Assembly (NCBI RefSeq): GCF_964019385.1
Contig: NC_088643.1
Coordinates: 7,509,495 to 7,573,494 of the forward strand
Reading direction: 5' to 3'
Length of the DNA stretch: 64,000 bases
From: Sycon ciliatum
Lineage: Eukaryota > Porifera > Calcarea > Leucosolenida > Sycettidae
Below the pieces are notes generated by a model. It had not been told where the DNA came from and ran no database searches. It worked only from the letters and a program-made list of their open reading frames with translations. Below are positions 31,798-45,371 of this stretch, one piece after another. The translations under genes and the position numbers were made by a program. The first letter of the stretch is position 1. Each line of letters opens with the position of its first letter.

Positions 31798-32608
31798 ATT
31801 AAAACCCTTTAGTCAATGACAGACCGATTTGCTGCGGTTGTGCAAACAGAAAAACCTGAACACCCGATCTCTCATTTCCCACAACTGCATACATTTCAAG
31901 TGAATATCTGCCCAGTGTTAGTGCTGATCGATGAAACGTTTTACCTGCGGGTTATTATAAAGCAGCTGAACCCTTTCCGTGCTGGCCCCTTTTACTCCAG
32001 CAAACTGCCTTTCCAGCGCACTGACTCTCCTGGTGTCGTTTTCGCGCACAGGTCCAAACGAATTTTTCTCTCAATTCAGTTTACGTTGATGGATTTTCAT
32101 CATCCTGGGCTTGTTGAAAAGGTCAGGACCAAGCGAATCCATCCTGGTAGCTCTCAACTCAATATGCATAGCAGTGCAACTCCTACGTCATCTTGAAGCT
32201 ACCTCACGATGCCTCGGAAAGGCACAGGAACTCGATCTCACATTCTTTTTCATTTCTTGCTCCAGGTCAGCCGATTTTCACGATTCAAACTGCGCTGCAA
32301 AGCTGAGATACATTTGCTTCCGCGGGTGTCCACTACGCATGCGCTGTGCCAAAGGGAAATCTCCTGGCATGCAACAGAAAACTGTGAATGCAGTAACAAA
32401 AAAATTCAGGGTCGCTCGGTGCCGTGAATTTTGTGTTCACACTGTCGCCGCTCGCGCTCGAGCTCCATCAATCTTTCTTCTATCGCAAAGAACTTTATAT
32501 CGCTGGAAAGCTGAGCTCAATACCTTTCCAGCGTTAACGGTGTATCGATTGTCGAGATAGACTTATTTTTGCCGGAGTTACGAAAGTTTGTACACTGATA
32601 TATCTATG

Positions 32609-33809
32609 CACTGCGATGTACTGCGCAAATCTCATGACGTCTATAGTATAGACGTCATTAGTCGTTTGGCGTGCAGCGTGCAATACCGTCTATAGACGTC
32701 ATTAGAACGGAAAAGGAAAGAGCTTTAGGGCGCGCTCACACTGCGACCAAAACCAGCGTCCATGCGGCCATGCGGCCAAGTTGCATGGCAACGGCATGAA
32801 CTTGACCAAAACGTCGCGGCTGCGTTTCAAATCGTGACCGCGACCCCCGGAGGGGGGTGCCACGACTTGGCGGCAACATGATCGTAGACGTGAAGCGTAT
32901 TTGTGCACAACCTGGCCTGAAGTATGTTCAATTTCTCAAATTCCGGTGTGTTGATTCATGAACATCGGCGGTTGTCGATGTCACCTCGACATTTGCACAT
33001 TTAAAATTTTTTTTGTAGTTGTGGTCCTGCACGCACGCACCGCCATGTATGCATTCTTTGCCCTTTTTGGACGATGTCGATTTTGTTTTTGTAGTTGCTT
33101 CGTTGTGATCGGGTCAGTGACCAATTTCTACAGTGTACTCGTTCAATACGATGGTAGCTTGGTCTGGCTTTTCGGTTTCGGAAATTATCTTTCTCTACTT
33201 TTCTGCGATGATGGAATGCCATACCTCAAGACATTTCAGTGACCGTCGGAAAATACAGTTCTCATCTCGGCAACAGACGAAAGAAACCACTACCGGAATT
33301 TCCACCGCACTGGCACTTGCTCTGACCACGACGGCACGAGGTCAGGAAAGCGAAAGCGCTTGGATGTCAGCGGCAGTCCCTCAAGAGTCCAAACCTACCT
33401 GATTGTATGAATTATTTTTCGTCGACTTCAAGAATACGAGCCACGAGGCACTTCCTCCAACATGCAACATGCGAAAAATTACATCCAAAACGGGCCACAA
33501 CTTTATTAGGAAACGCACGGACTCTTTTGGATACGAACTGCAATTCGTAAAGTTTGTGTGACAACTTCACGTCTACGCGTGTACGAGGCCTAGTGTGAGC
33601 ACGACTCCCACGTTTCTGCGTTTTGCTGACGCATGGACGCGTGCTCATGGTCGCAGTGTGAGCGCGCCCTAAGGGTTAACCTTTTCCGTGTATATGTATA
33701 ATGTGTAGTAATGACGTCTAGACTAGTCTATACACGTCATGCGCGCTGTACGGCAAACGACTAATGACGTCTATAGACGTCATGAGATTTGCGCAGTACA
33801 TCGCAGTGC
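32609..33809. repeat. Foldback with nested TA-flanked MITE, copy 2
   Basis: The outer arms match 13050-14068. The inner MITE is 32728-33669 (942 bp) and retains 33220-33401, absent from copy 1. A short frame in the retained part reads QQTKETTTGISTALALAL, with no known domain. Confidence 0.75.
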
Positions 33810-34598
33810 TTAGGCCCTCTGCAGACTACTGAAAAAGACTCTCGATCAGAACTCTGCGCACTCTCAAATGGAGCGCACAGTAAAAAACTCGGCGACGAAG
33901 AACGCTTCGTATCAACGCCCTGGACTGAACTCGGCACGTCCAACAAACGGAATAGTGTTCTCTGATATATTCCCTACGTGTTGGGTATAGTCGCGTTTAC
34001 TTGGAAGCTCAGTGCATCACCACTTTCGATTTTGAGACTTGGCCAATGGACTACGCAGTACGTACATAGAACATCCAGTACAAAATCACATAAAACCTAA
34101 AAGGCAACATTTTTTCAAGCCTGCATTCAGACTACATATTATTTTACATGCAATACAGGCAACCTTTGACCCTACGTTATTGCGCAATGGACCTGCGATG
34201 TGTGCAAGCAGCCGGCAGTCGTACCCGGGTTCAAAGTCTGTACGTTTGTTCAACTACCTGGTGAGAAAGTACGATAAATGCAGGAAAGTTGCCTTGTACA
34301 GGGGTTCGCACCCTGCCTGAAAGGATTGGGCAGCTTTTTAGGCTTCCCGCCAGATTCTTGTTGTTGTCTTGGAAACTTCTACTGAAGTACTTTTGAAGTA
34401 TGTAAACGTGACTTATAAAGTTATAGGCTGTTTTGTACCTAGTCTGAAGAGGGCCTAAGATCAGTGCACAAACATTCGTAACTCCGTCGAAAAATAAGTC
34501 TATCGCAACTTTGCTTTCATGCGAAAAAAATAAGTACCAACAACGGGAAAATGCAGCAAAATTAGTGGAAGCAAATGTTGAAGGAAGGTCCAACTTAC

Positions 34599-34745
34599 CG
34601 TCTGTGGTAGTGAGAGTCTTCGATCCGTCTAGGTGAGCTTCTGCCGAGTATATGCAGCCTTGTAGCTCCACAAGAATTTGGCTTTCAGCTACGGCAACAG
34701 CTGTATTCACCTAGGTACTTTGTGAACACAACACCATCAGCAAAT
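34599..34745 (-). other. Exon-like segment downstream of P2, copy 2
   Basis: Unchanged from 14855-15001, with acceptor CTCCTCTAG and donor GGTAAGTTGG. Confidence 0.4.
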
Positions 34746-34848
34746 CTAGAGGAGAAGCGAAGGAATCTGTCCACTGGCAAAACAAACCTCGGATACTAGT
34801 ACTACTAGTGCTAGACCATTGTAGTGTTAGCTAGCGCGACGGCGAACC

Positions 34849-34888
34849 AACTGAAGGATATAATAATTGTCGAAGGCTAGCTTTTATA
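34849..34888 (-). promoter_or_regulatory. TATA plus initiator P2, copy 2
   Basis: TATAAAAG at 34888-34881 and TCAGTT at 34854-34849 on the minus strand, as in copy 1. Confidence 0.55.
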
Positions 34889-34947
34889 CATGTACATGTA
34901 GCTAGTTTTCGAACATTATGTGTGTCAGGTCGAATGCGAGCTTGAGA

Positions 34948-35472
34948 TAGACCTTGACGGGTTATGCTAGCATAATTTTTCCCATAATTGCTTCCAAAAT
35001 CGAATAGTCGCATAATTCGAGGCAAATTGCATACGAATCGCATAAATTGGAACAATCCGCCTGCTCGCATCAAATTCCACACAGTTGTACATGTTCTACA
35101 AGTACAAGTACAAGTTGATGCACGAGGAAGTCGTAGGGTTACGACTCCCTTTTAAAATAACATGTCCAGTCCACTCACAATCAGTGACGGTCGTAGCTAG
35201 GTCGGACGGTGCGTTGACCCCGTTGAACTTTTGCTACTACAGTACAGCGCCCTCTACAAAAAAATTCCCCAGTTATTTTGCACAGAATCATCATATACAT
35301 TAGCAGCATATGTTTGTTGTTTGTATTCTTTATATGTGAGCATAATGCGGCATAATATGTATAACTTTTAGCATAAAAACTTTTAGCATAAAAATAGCAT
35401 AGTTCTGCAATTTTTTCAGCAATGCGAAAAGCATAATTTCACGAAAATATTAGCATAAACCGTCAAGGCCTA
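34948..35472. mobile_element. hAT-type MITE with GCATAAT arrays, copy 2
   Basis: Same ends and GCTTGAGA duplication as 15204-15728. One GCATAAT word has become GCATAGT. Confidence 0.9.
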
Positions 35473-36303
35473 GCTTGAGAGCACTGAGTGCACCCGCCTC
35501 ATTACTATACGTGTACTGCTTCTTGCGCGCTCTGCATGAGCGTGGGAGTTTAATGACGTGAAATACACCTCACCCAACTGTGTAGGATTATGGTTCAGAC
35601 AAGGCCCACGTCATCTAATTTTGCTCTAGTTATGTCACATGTACACCTGTACACGCACAGCATCAGCCGGCGGCATGAATTGAAGGTATACAAAGCAAGA
35701 CACGTTTAGCCATAGCCTAGGGGTGGTGGTCGGGGGCGTGGTGGACTCAGCTTGTGAGCTTGAGCTCCTTGCGCTTCAGCTCCGTGCGCTTCAGCTCCGC
35801 TACAGCTGACTTTATCGGTGTCACTTCTCACCACAGAGTTGTGCTTGTTGAGATCTGCTTCCATTGTGTACATAACACTGTCGTAAACAGGATGAGCTGA
35901 AAGGTCGGTTGGCGTTTCTGGTCTCCCTACAGACGTTCAAGACTGTAGTGAGTAAATAGTTTTTGAGGAGCGAGAGACAATTAATGTTTAGTCTTCGTCG
36001 GAGATGTTGTCCAAGGCAAGGACTTCGAATAATGGTGAATGCACATGTGCGGCGCGATCTGATCATGACCGGCTAAAGATAAAGTACTCTGTCAGCCTAG
36101 CTCTGCAGTGCAGGGGTCTGCGGCAGTTTTTCGTTGTCAGCTCAGTTCGCATCTCATATTCGACTGCGGACAGGATATTTTTGACTGGACAACGACTACG
36201 AGATTATTAGTAGTCAGCTGCAGTTCAGTACTAACAAGGCAGGAATACTACACAGGTACGTGTACTTGAGTTCGAGTGTGATCAATCAAAATAATTAATG
36301 CGC

Positions 36304-36817
36304 TTTAATATATTCCAGGCTTCGTCTCTACAATGCCATCGTCCTACCAACACTGTTATACAACTGCGAAACCTGGGGACTGACAGAGGCTGCACTGGAG
36401 AAGCTGAACGCCTTCCATAGACGTCAACTACGGAACTTGTTCGGAATTAGGTATCCCGCCATCATCTCCAACAAAGACCTATAATGGCTATATTCCAGAG
36501 CACATACACAGCCACTTTCGCACACCGTTGCTGTCCGCCGTTTCCGGATGTTGGGTCATGTTCTGAGGATGCCCTCAGATGCCCCGCCACAGCAGGCAAT
36601 GGACAACTACTTCCGTCGAGATGTCACCGGTGTGCGTGGATGCCCGAAATCGAACCTGGCCACGGCAGTCAAGGCAAGCACAGCTGCCAGAGACATGCCA
36701 CTGAAGACCATGACTAATCTGAGTGGGCTCAGAATGCGCGCTTTGGACAAGCAATCATGAAGGGAACTCTCAGCCTGAGCTGGTTTTGCTCGCGGCTGCA
36801 ACGCACGGGGTAGTTAA
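36304..36817 (+). pseudogene. LINE RT C-terminal fragment, copy 2
   Basis: Same as 16560-17073, with an additional in-frame TGA (QS then stop at about 36758) in the downstream frame. It ends at the junction with copy 3. Confidence 0.75.
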
Positions 36818-36991
36818 CCCAGGACAGAAGCGGACCAGGCATCATGACTTTGCACATCTATCGTTATGCTGCTTCATTACGCGACCTGTTTTATTATTTG
36901 GAAATTTGACGCCACATGCCACGTACTGCTCTTTTCTCTCCGAAACTCAACACTTGCAAGCCAGATATGAAAGAAAGAAAAAATCATCAGT

Positions 36992-37063
36992 CACACCACC
37001 GGGACTCGAACCAGGGACCTTGCTATTCGCGAGCAATGCTCTAACCAACTGAGCTACAGTATG
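36992..37063 (-). pseudogene. tRNA-like sequence, copy 3, partner 1
   Basis: As 2144-2215. Confidence 0.6.
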
Positions 37064-37380
37064 ACTCTTATCCACAGTGATGGTAAATCTATCCTTCTTC
37101 GATCAATCAATATCTGGCTTGCAGGTGTTGAGTTTCGGAGAGAAAAGAGCAGTACGTGGCATGTGGCCTCAAATTTCCAAACACTTTGAAAATTCTCCGT
37201 GAAGTCCAAATTTGAAATTGCAATTTGTGTTTGCTCGCAGTGGACATAGTTTGATGCGCTCCCCATGATATCAAGCGAATGGCCGAGGGCCCTCTTGACT
37301 GGTGTGAGTTGCCAGTGTGATGCAAGCCAGATATTGATTGATCGAAGAAGGATAGATTTACCATCACTGTAGATAAGAGT

Positions 37381-37452
37381 CATACTGTAGCTCAGTTGGT
37401 TAGAGCATTGCTCGCGAATAGCAAGGTCCCTGGTTCGCGTCCCGGTGGTGTG
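37381..37452 (+). pseudogene. tRNA-like sequence, copy 3, partner 2
   Basis: As 2533-2604. The T run after it is interrupted (GATGTTTTC). Confidence 0.6.
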
Positions 37453-37604
37453 ACTGATGATGTTTTCTTTCTTTCATATCTGGCTTGCAAGTGTTGAGTT
37501 TCGGAGAGAAAAGAGCAGTACGTGGCATGTGGCCTCAAATTTCCAAACACTTTGTAAATTCTCCGTGAAGTCCAAATTTGAAATTGTTTTATTATTATTA
37601 TTAT

Positions 37605-37876
37605 TAAGAAAAGGGTTTGCTTCCCACACCGGAGCTCGCGCTATTCCGCCGACTTTACTTGACACTTGACTGACTCACGACTGCCATCCAGAGCACACGA
37701 GAAGTCCCCGAAACACTGTGTATTGAGCAGGGAGTGGTGCTTTCTTGCAGGTTTGCCGAGTCGAAGGTTCGATGGACTTCTCGTGTGCTCTGGATGGCAG
37801 TCGTGAGTCAGTCAAGTGTCAAGTAAAGTCGGCGGAATAGCGCGAGCTCCGGTGTGGGGAGCAAACCCTTTTCTTA
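37605..37876. repeat. Foldback element, copy 3
   Basis: As 2754-3025, intact. Confidence 0.85.
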
Positions 37877-37930
37877 CAAATCATCGCCGAGGTCGCAACC
37901 ACTACTTCGTATTATTATTATTATTATTAT

Positions 37931-38927
37931 TTTTAGTATGGCAATAAGTAGGACGAGCTGAAGCGACATGTGGACTACTTTATTAACAATGTAAGCGATG
38001 GAGACGATGCAAGAAACAACCTAAAGGGTATGGAAAAATACATGTAAGAAGAAAAAGGGCAATGGAATAAAAATAGATGATTCGAACAAGTTTTCGTACA
38101 ACACTCTTCAGGAATCACCGTTGTACTAAAGAACAAAATGAGAACAAAGGAAATAATATAGCAATCAAGGTAGGGTGGCACGATACGATGACAGCACTGG
38201 AATATCGAGGTGCGAATTCTCACAAAAGTGTGCAGAAAACAAGGGTATACAAGTAAGAACTAAGCGTGACAAGTGTGGATCAGCAACAAAAACAAAAAAG
38301 TGAGAATGAATGATAATAATAACAATAATAAACAAGAAGGTGACAAAACACATTTAGGCACAAGTGGGAACAACGTTGCCACACTACACAACAGAACATT
38401 ATTTGAACAATTTTAGGGTAATAACACTATCTTTCTGGACACACAAATTCGGTGCGCTGACAAACAGCTTCCAAAACTTGTAACTGCAAAAGATAACCAT
38501 GACGAGCACGGCACAAAACAGAAAAACAGGAATCAGAATAAGTACGACAACAGTCAGTACTAGAAACTGATTGTATTCTGAAGACTTGTTATTACGAGAC
38601 CTAAAATTGTTCACCCTTGTTTTCTGCACACTTTTGTGAGAATTCGTACCTCGATATTCCAGTGCTGTCATTGTATCGTGTCACCCTACCTTGATTGCTA
38701 TATTATTTCCTTTGTTCTCATTTTGTTCTTTAGTACAACGGTGATTCCTGAAGAGTGTTGTACGAAAACTTGTTCGAATCATCTATTTTTTCCATTGCCC
38801 TTTTTCTTCTTACATGTATTTTTCCTTACCCTTTAGGTTGTTTCTTGCATCGTCTCCATCGCTTACATTGTTAATAAAGTAGTCCACATGTCGCTTCAGC
38901 TCGTCCTACTTATTGCCATATAAAAAT
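37931..38927. mobile_element. Long-TIR foldback element, copy 3
   Basis: As copy 2, without the SINE-like insert. The left end reads TTTTAGTATGGC. Confidence 0.8.
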
Positions 38928-38960
38928 TATTGTCTCCTCGTCGAATTTTTTTAATTATTA

Positions 38961-41297
38961 TTTATTTATTTATTTATTTATTCAACATCTCCTGGCCCGT
39001 CCGAAGACTGCCAATAAACATGAGAGGTCAGGTGATAGCCAACCACGGCAAGCTAAGAGGGAGAAAAAGAAAGATGCTGTCAGAGAGGGAAAGGAGATAG
39101 GGAGAGAAAAAGAAAGGGAGGCACATTAGTAATACATGGGATCACTTCGGATGAGACAGTGTGGAAAGCTGGACTTTGAATTTCCTGATATCCTGGCATG
39201 TCTTAATGCTAGTAGGCAGGTTAGACCAAAGGGAGTATGCTGAGAAGAAAGGGGATTTCAAAAACAGAGAGGAACTAGCTCGGGGCAGTGATAAGGCATT
39301 GCGTGTTGGTCTAGTGGTAACAAACCAGTTGTACTTGGCAATATGTTTCGGGACTTGGGCTAGGAAGATTTTTTGCACAAGGATACAAAGATGCTGCTGA
39401 TGTCGGGCAAGAAGAGGGTGCGTGGAAGCAAGTTTATAAAGACAAAGGGAGGCAAATGTTTGGTCTTTTCGAAACAGAATTTTCAGAAGCAAGCGTTGAT
39501 GTACTTCCAGTCTGTGGAGTAAAGTCTGAGACAACCCGCACCAAGCTATATCGCAATAGTCAAATATAGGCAAAATGTACGACTTAAAGAACAATTTTCT
39601 GCAGTTATCATTCAAGTGTTGGCAGTGGGGTTGTAGCATACCTAAGGACGCACTCGCACGCTTGCACACAGACTGGACTTGTGGAGACCAGGAGATTTGG
39701 CGGTCGAGAATAACGCCCAGGTGCTTGTGCTCGTTAACAACTTTAATAGGTGTACTATTTAGACCAGGAAAATACAGAAGCTGAGTGGGGGGCGAGGGAG
39801 AGAAGAACATGGCCTCGGTTTTGGCGAGGTTAGGCTTCAGTTTCCAGGTTTCCATCCATGTTACTGTAGCGTTGACCCCGGACTGCATGGAGGCCGTGAG
39901 GTTGTCTGCCGAGCTGTCGGAGCACATCAGAGCAGTGTCGTCAGCAAAAAGACTTACATTTGGTACAAGGGCTGGCAAGTCATTAACGTACAGTAGAAAT
40001 AGGAGCGGCCCAAGTATGGACCCCTGGGGTACCCCAGACACGACTAGTAATGGGTCTGATAGGGAGGTAGATACTCTGACAGTCTGATGGCGGCAGGAAA
40101 GATAGGATGAGAGCCATTGCAGGGCTGGACCATGTACCAAGAAGACGGACTCTAGCTTTGCAAGCAGACCACGATGCCAGACGGTGTCGAAAGCTTTCGC
40201 TAGGTCAAAGAACACGATGCCAACATGCCGCCTGAGGTTCCGCTGGGTGTAGATGTCTTGTACTAGACGTGTTAGTTGGAAAGTTGTGGAGTCTCCACGG
40301 CAGAAACCGGATTGAGATGGTGAAAGCGCTGGGGTGACGTGGCAGTACAGAGACTCAAAGAAAATACGTTCACAGACCTTTGACACAGCGGGAAGGAGAG
40401 AGATTGGTCTGTAGTTGCCAGCCTGAGAGCGTTGGCCTTTCTTAAGTAGATCGGGACGATAACAGCAGATTTCCAGACGGACGGAAATACTCCTGTACGA
40501 TATGACATGTTAAAGAGCAGGCACAAGGGATAGGACAGAGATGGCGCAAGCCATTTGAGAACCTCATTGGGTATGCCATCTTCGCCAGGGGACTTACAAT
40601 TCTTCAGGAGTTTGAGGTGCTTACAGACGGTAGCAGTCGTGGTAACGACGCGTGTGAGTGGTGCGCTAAGTTCAGGGGCTGGGGACAGCGATGGAATGTC
40701 CCAATTCGGATCCTCCGGAATGCCGGATGAAACAAACTGCTTGTTCAGTGTGTCTGCAATCGCCTTCACATCGTGCTGGCGGTTGCCATTGGAGTCCGTC
40801 AGGTACTGGATTGGCGCGCGGGAGGTCCCGCGGCACTGGTTGCGAATGAATTGGTGGAGTGATGGGCGATCGGGGGAGGAGAGTGTTGCAGAAAGAGAGT
40901 TTAGAAAGGAGCGGTGTGAGGTACGAGAAAGGTGCTTGACGAAGTTGCGTTGAACTCGGTAAGCCTCCCGGTTAACCGGCGTTGGGAATTTCTTGTAGAT
41001 GCTGAAAAGATCACGCTTGCGCTTCACTTCAGATACGAGGGACCGTGTCACCCATGGGGGACTAGATGTCGAGGATGTTGGGTTGGAATGTTTCCGGTTG
41101 TTGTAGCCGATAGCAAAGTTAGAGAGGTGCTGTTGGAACCCTCGTTCAAGGACGGCTGCAAAGTGATCTACCGCGGCGTCAACAGTTGGAGAGCCTTCTG
41201 GTTGCAGAAACGACCAGTCGTGGCAGGAGAAATCAGCGTTCATAGAGTCCCAGCACTGAGAGGGAACTCGACGGAAGCGATATGGGAACGGTTTGCG
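38961..41297 (-). mobile_element. 5'-truncated CR1/Jockey-group LINE, copy 3 only
   Basis: Inserted into the ATT microsatellite that is uninterrupted at about 4466 and 18981. The left edge is (TTTA)n, a minus-strand (AAAT)n tail, preceded in element sense by a 3' UTR with AGCTTGCCGTGGTTGGC. The right edge (about 41297) cuts the element between endonuclease and RT. The target duplication is hidden in the ATT repeat. Confidence 0.9.
39142..41243 (-). pseudogene. LINE reverse transcriptase with one frameshift
   Basis: The N-terminal part (41243-about 40440) has SPPWVTRSLVSEVKRKRD and CKSPGEDGIPNEVLKWLAP. The RT core (40386-39142) has FFDLAKAFDTVW with catalytic D61, SGVPQGSILGPLLF, and FADD at residues 147-150 of that frame. 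The C-terminus ends QLSTLSHPK. A single missing A in an AAG-AAA run at about 40440 separates the two frames. The catalytic residues are intact; the lost 5' part includes the endonuclease. Confidence 0.9.
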
Positions 41298-41332
41298 TTA
41301 TTATTATTAATATATACCTGGTGTACCATATA

Positions 41333-41937
41333 CAGTCAACTTCGCTAATAACGACTGTGGATATAACAACAACTCGCGAATAACGACAGAATGTCCATGC
41401 CCAGAGCAAAGTCCAATCCAACTGTAATGCATAATGAGTAGGGCTGAAACGATTATACCGAATAATCGAGTACTCGTTTGATAACTCTAACGATCGAGCA
41501 ATCGTTTAGATTACCGATTACGATTATTTTGCGTTTTTTTAATTTGTGTCAAGAAAGTACTGTAAACCCTCGTTTTGTGAAGTTTGAATCAGTTTCCGCT
41601 GGGAGTATGCAGTTGCCAGGGGTATGCATGGTTCATGTTCTGAGGTTAAAATAATTGACTTCAAAACTGCCATGTTTCGGAGCTACCCTTTCACTAATGC
41701 AGATTTGTTGGTATTATGAAGGCATAGTTTGTGTAATGTTTGCGCAGAACTATGACTCTATTTGCTAACGATTATAATCGATTACTCGATCGTTAAGCTA
41801 AAGAGTAATTGATACTTGAAAATCCACGATCGTTTCAGCCCTAATTTATTTAATGAGACTTCGGGTATAACGACACTTCGCGAATAAGGACACCTTTTTG
41901 ATGCCTCGCCGAGCGTCGTTATAAGCGAAGTTGACTG
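41333..41937. mobile_element. pogo MITE with nested hAT, copy 3
   Basis: As 19015-19629; the nested hAT is 41439-41843. It lacks a 9-bp piece (GGAAACAGA) present in copy 2 at about 19415. Confidence 0.85.
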
Positions 41938-41939
41938 TA

Positions 41940-43219
41940 CGCGGGCCAAAGAAAGTGGAAACCTGAAACACGATCATGGCGATCGGGCAGGACTTTTCGC
42001 CTTCATCAAGTTTTCCAGGTACGCGTGCTCGAGTGTAGTCTAGTAGAAATGAAAATGTAGCCACCACGTCCCCGACTTCCACCTCTAAGACAACCTGAAA
42101 ACAATTCTAAACCTACTTGTACTTCTTGTTGAGCAAAGAAAAAATGCAGTAGGTCTAGCCACCACGTCCCCGACCTCCATCCCTATGCTATGTGGTATCA
42201 CGCTTAGCCTTAGGACCGGGCTCCACTGCGGCTCCGCTGCTCGTCATCCGCGGCTTAAAACGTCATCATTACCATCGTGACCGCGGCTCGAGCTGGAGCA
42301 GCGAGGCCGCGGCTCACCGCGAGCTTTCGCAACGATTCTTGATCAAAAACTGCGAGCCGGTGCACAAATCTATAATACACGTACTTGAAGTAATTTTTAT
42401 TATTGTAGGGTTTGAGAGGCTATGACTAAGAGAAGGAGCCAATATTGCAATAATGACGTGGGCGCCTGCTGTGAGCCTCTCATCGTCTCGACTCCAGGAC
42501 GACAACACTGCACTGCATAAAGAGCACACGTGACGTCGGTTTTCGGCCTCTTTGGCTTCGTCTACGTGGGGCTACTACATAGTCATTGGAGAATTTGTAC
42601 ACAATCATGGGACATGTACGTACACGTACTACATGTTGTAGGGGGTCCCGAAATTCAAGCTGAGTCGACTGCCTGATCACGGATCGTAGCTGCATTCGAG
42701 GGTATAGTGCCTGTTGGCTTGGTAGTGTTGCACACGTAAGAATAACGCGTTGTAGGATCAAGTCCAAGTCTTTAGCTGGCGTTTCCCAATAATGACGTGG
42801 GCGCCAACTGCGAGCCTCTCATCGTCTCGACTCGATCAAGAGTCGAGACCGACAACATAGTAATTAATTATTAATGCATGAAGAGTACACGTGATGTCGG
42901 TCTTCGGCAGGCTTTGGCTTCATCTACGCGTAGTATACGTGGCCACGCTTTGGCTTCGTCTACGTCACTACTCACTAGTACGTGGCCACGTAGACGAAGC
43001 GCAGCCAAAGTCAAAGCTAAAGGGGCCGAGGAACGACGTCGACATGACGTGTACGTGGGGCTACTGCATAGTCATTGTACGTAACGCGTTGTTCAATCAA
43101 GTCCAAGACACTGACTTAGTCTTTAGCTGGCGTGTCCCCATCGCATGGTCACTACCAACCGTGTGTAAAAATATAAGTGGTTGTGGATTCGCCCACATAA
43201 TAGCATGGCTTTTGGCGCG
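41940..43219. other. Promoter-upstream region, copy 3
   Basis: Matches 4704-5992 with the tandem duplication. A 3-bp deletion (TCTACGTCACT) distinguishes it. No gene. Confidence 0.6.
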
Positions 43220-43254
43220 TATATAAAGGGCTTTGGCAGAGATTTATTTCAGTT
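43220..43254 (+). promoter_or_regulatory. TATA plus initiator P1, copy 3
   Basis: TATATAAA at 43220-43227 and TCAGTT at 43249-43254. Confidence 0.65.
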
Positions 43255-43429
43255 GTAGCGAGTATCAGTAGCTAACACTACTACTAGTAGTTCCCGACGC
43301 TTGCCTTCCTACTGAACAGATTTCAATTCTTCTCTAGATTTACTGATGGTGTTGCTGTCCCGCTGTAGCTAGGCGAATACACTGATTGTCGCAGTTGAAA
43401 CTCAAATTCTCTGCTAACTAGTACGAGGC

Positions 43430-43600
43430 TGCTTGTATCACTGTATGCTGGATTGCTACTCGGCGCAGTTGCTTGGCCATTGTCCTTTGATAACTGCAGC
43501 TGCTTGGTTTCTAAAGCCAAGCAGCTGCAGTTGCAGTTATCAAAGGACAATGGCCAAGCAACTGCGCCGAGTAGCAATCCAGCATACAGTGATACAAGCA
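43430..43600. repeat. Hairpin H1, copy 3
   Basis: As 6203-6373, arms perfectly matched apart from the 6-bp asymmetry. The exon-like frame ends at a GGTAAGGTG donor near 43700. Confidence 0.88.
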
Positions 43601-44171
43601 GGGAAGAAAGAAAAACACTGGAACAGGAAGAATCTCTTAGAATGCAGAATTCGGCAGAAGCTCAGCTAGACGGATCGAAGACTCTCACTACCACGGACGG
43701 TAAGGTGAACTTTTAAGGCTTGAAAATCTGCTTACTAATTTTGCTGAATTATCCCGTTGTTCTCAGTTATTTTTGCGCACTAAAGCAAAGTTTCGTTGCG
43801 TTGCTTGTGTCGGGACTATCACACTAGGTTTTGTCGATCATCCCTAGCTCTAGCACTGCGTAGATGTTCACTTCAAATGCATGTGCAAGCATTTGTGGGA
43901 TATGAATAAAAATGGTATGTTCAGTTTTCTGTGTGCACCCCCAAACTGGGCCAAAGCAATTTTGTCCGACAAGGCTTTATGGCCCAGTATCTGCAATACT
44001 GGACCTTAGTTAGGGCTATTTTTCACAAAATGACGTTTTTCTGCTTTTGTCATCTAGAGGTATCTAGTGATCAAAAGGCAAAGTATTAGACGGAACAAAT
44101 CAATATCGATGACCCAGAAGCTTCTTAAACAAACATACATGTAGGTACATGTCAGGAAATACAACAATTTA

Positions 44172-44615
44172 TCACAGCGTTTTCCACATCGAAATACATT
44201 GTGTTACAAAAGGCAGTGAATAAATCAGCCATCCAGTTGTTGTTGCACAACAACTCTCGGGCAACCTCTGGCGTAGAGCATGGATGGTCTTGATCCTCAT
44301 CACTCCGCACCAATTAAAATTTCTTGAACACCATCCCAAGTCTGCTGAAAACTCACAGAAGCACAGAAGTGCAGAAGCCTGACCAACAAGTGTATTATTC
44401 GTCAGCCCACGTTTATTGTCTGCACAGGAGCCGGGGCGATATACAGCACATACACTGATCTGTGTGCCCTGTGGTTCAGTTATGATAATCCAGAGCATAT
44501 CCTGGTCGGTGCAGTCGGTGTCCAGCTGTCTATCTGGTAGGCCAGCCTTCACCCAGATTGCAATCCCACCACCATAGTAATAATTATTATGCTGTCCTGT
44601 CGCGCTATAGCACAT
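44172..44615 (-). pseudogene. LINE endonuclease fragment, copy 3
   Basis: As 6945-7388, open over the same length. Confidence 0.68.
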
Positions 44616-44624
44616 TATCAGGTT

Positions 44625-44828
<204 letters not shown>

Positions 44829-44976
44829 GTGGTGACGGTGGTGGTGGTGATGGTTGTGATTTTGATTCAGTTAGAAAGCCCTGGCTGCATCAATGATGTG
44901 CATGCATGCACATGCCATGCAGGCTGTTTCCCGTGTGTCACGTGATCGTCGCCTTTGGAGTCGACCAATGACATTA

Positions 44977-45371
44977 GGGACCTTTCGCACCCCGCGTACG
45001 GATACGAAACGAATGCTGATTCGTCACCTGGGTTCGAGGATTCGTCAGAGTCCCTGCGGAGAACTCGTTTTCACGAATGGAAGCCTCTTCATTCGTGGCA
45101 CGCTCCGAATCCGTCAGGTACACATTTATTTGGATAGATACACATGTTTTGCAAGGTACACATTTTTCCCTTGATTCCATGATCCATGCACGTGTGCGTG
45201 TAAAAACCCGTAGGTCTACGCCAAACTACCGGCGCCCGCGGCCGTATTCGTAGTTGCCATGCACATTTGCATGACGACTCGCGAAACCTGAAATCTGTTT
45301 TCAACGAAACGATTACGAGCCGAATCAAACTTTCGTTTCGCATTCGTTTCGTAGCAAATGCGAAAGGTCCC
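44977..45371. mobile_element. 395-bp TA-flanked MITE, copy 3
   Basis: Same ends and length as 7672-8066. Confidence 0.85.

Larger units (their letters stand above)
17070..36813. repeat. Tandem unit, copy 2 (19.7 kb)
   Basis: Same content and order as copy 1, plus the gypsy element. Copy-specific states: foldback 2754-3025 collapsed, SINE-like insert absent, hAT present in the pogo MITE, 395-bp MITE absent, 196-bp insert absent, and an extra ~180 bp in the nested MITE. Confidence 0.95.
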
